64,000 nucleotides of DNA from Flammeovirgaceae bacterium BBD 1991-12 (lineage in GTDB: Bacteria > Bacteroidota > Bacteroidia > Cytophagales > Cyclobacteriaceae), in assembly GCA_001657315.1 (NCBI GenBank), contig LYSV01000017.1:1-64000 (forward strand), written 5' to 3'. Made by a program: the position numbers and the translations under genes. Below, piece by piece: positions 63,378-64,000 of this stretch (the first letter of the stretch is position 1; each line of letters opens with the position of its first letter). The notes below the pieces were generated by a model. The model did not search any database. It was given only the letters and a program-made list of their open reading frames with translations, and had not been told where the DNA came from.

Positions 63378-64000
63378 ATGGAAAAGTTTATTTGCATCCA
63401 TGGTCATTTTTACCAGCCGCCACGAGAAAACGCATGGCTGGAAGAGGTAGAGCTTCAGGATTCAGCCTATCCCTTTCATGACTGGAACCAGCGGATCACT
63501 CACGAGTGCTACGGCCCCAACTCAGCCTCCCGGATATTGGGTAAGAACGGCGTGATCAAAAATATTCAAAACAATTATTCCAGGATCAGTTTCAATTTCG
63601 GGCCCACTCTGCTATCGTGGCTGGAGCAACAGGATAAGGAAACCTATGAGGCCATTATTGAGGCAGACAAGATCAGTCGTGAGTATTTTGGAGGACATGG
63701 CTCAGCCCTGGCTCAGGTATACAATCATATCATTATGCCACTGGCCAATCGCCGGGACAAGGAAACGCAGGTGAGGTGGGGGGTCTATGATTTTGAAAAG
63801 CGATTCGGTAGAAAACCAGAAGGGATGTGGCTGGCCGAAACAGCGGTGGATACCGAATCTCTGGAAGTGCTGGCTGAGCATGACATAAAATACACCATTC
63901 TGGCGCCGCGACAGGCCAAAGCTGTAAGAAAAATAGGCACAGAAACCTGGGAAGACGTATCGGACCTTTCTGTCAATTCAAGGGTGCCTTATCTCTGCAA
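63378..64000 (+). CDS. GH57-family alpha-glucan enzyme (3' partial)
   Basis: The first 207 residues of a GH57 protein, open to the window end. It begins MEKFICIHGHFYQPPREN, the family start, and continues with HECYGPNSASR, ISFNFGPTLLSWL and GMWLAETAVD, where Glu154 lies in the place of the GH57 nucleophile. Members near glgE/glgB are thought to act on alpha-glucans (debranching or transferase); the exact type cannot be told from the N-terminal third. It is 175 bp after glgB; the gap holds a TTTGTGTATTTGTGCC tract shared with dispersed repeat R2 and no gene. Confidence 0.9.
   Translation, partial: MEKFICIHGHFYQPPRENAWLEEVELQDSAYPFHDWNQRITHECYGPNSASRILGKNGVIKNIQNNYSRISFNFGPTLLSWLEQQDKETYEAIIEADKISREYFGGHGSALAQVYNHIIMPLANRRDKETQVRWGVYDFEKRFGRKPEGMWLAETAVDTESLEVLAEHDIKYTILAPRQAKAVRKIGTETWEDVSDLSVNSRVPYLC

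Overview
The window comes from a Bacteroidota chromosome, most likely an environmental or marine member of the Cytophagales (Fulvivirga or Cyclobacteriaceae-like; inferred from gene content only). The evidence is SusC/SusD pairs, two proteins with type IX secretion (T9SS) sorting tails, a hybrid two-component regulator, many Cys-lipoproteins and promoters of the TTG-N19-TAnnTTTG type. No rRNA, tRNA or CRISPR array was seen.

Layout. 1-2.25 kb: a LytS/LytTR two-component pair, the kinase cut by the window edge. 2.7-6.8 kb: a lipoprotein and a large repeat-bearing T9SS cargo protein. 6.8-13.1 kb, minus strand: an iron-type uptake operon (DUF4856 lipoprotein, imelysin-like lipoprotein, HTTM membrane protein, FecA-like TonB receptor) with a clear promoter. 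13.2-19.6 kb: glutaryl-CoA dehydrogenase facing tryptophan 2,3-dioxygenase, a MORN-repeat protein, a FAD-dependent oxidoreductase and a CoA-binding protein. 19.9-53.4 kb: a beta-mannan utilisation locus. 53.8-64 kb: a TMEM220-family protein, then a GlgE-type alpha-glucan cluster (lipoprotein alpha-amylase, GlgE, TreS-like/maltokinase fusion, GlgB, GH57).

How the mannan locus works (inference from families): GH26 and two GH5 mannanases cut beta-mannan. SusC, SusD and an IPT-domain surface protein bind and import the products. A GPH symporter carries small oligosaccharides into the cytoplasm. The AGE-family epimerase turns mannobiose into mannosylglucose, and GH130 phosphorolyses that to mannose-1-phosphate and glucose. 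The HTCS is the likely sensor. Additions to this core are a sulfatase, a frameshifted phosphoesterase, an exported lactonase and a GMC oxidoreductase with a four-cysteine cluster motif plus its small Tat-type subunit. Together these suggest modified mannan and an extracytoplasmic oxidative branch.

The locus is interrupted between the lactonase and the epimerase by a roughly 5.8-kb accessory island (34.8-40.7 kb). It holds a zeta-toxin pair, two small HTH regulators, a small coiled-coil protein, an MltR-like protein, a broken REP-associated transposase (RAYT) and an unknown helical protein. Five related palindromic elements lie between these genes, two of them in inverted orientation on either side of the RAYT, and their stems show compensatory base changes. 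The strongest points for a second look are this REP/RAYT mosaic and the TreS-like domain, whose catalytic nucleophile Asp is replaced by Ser.
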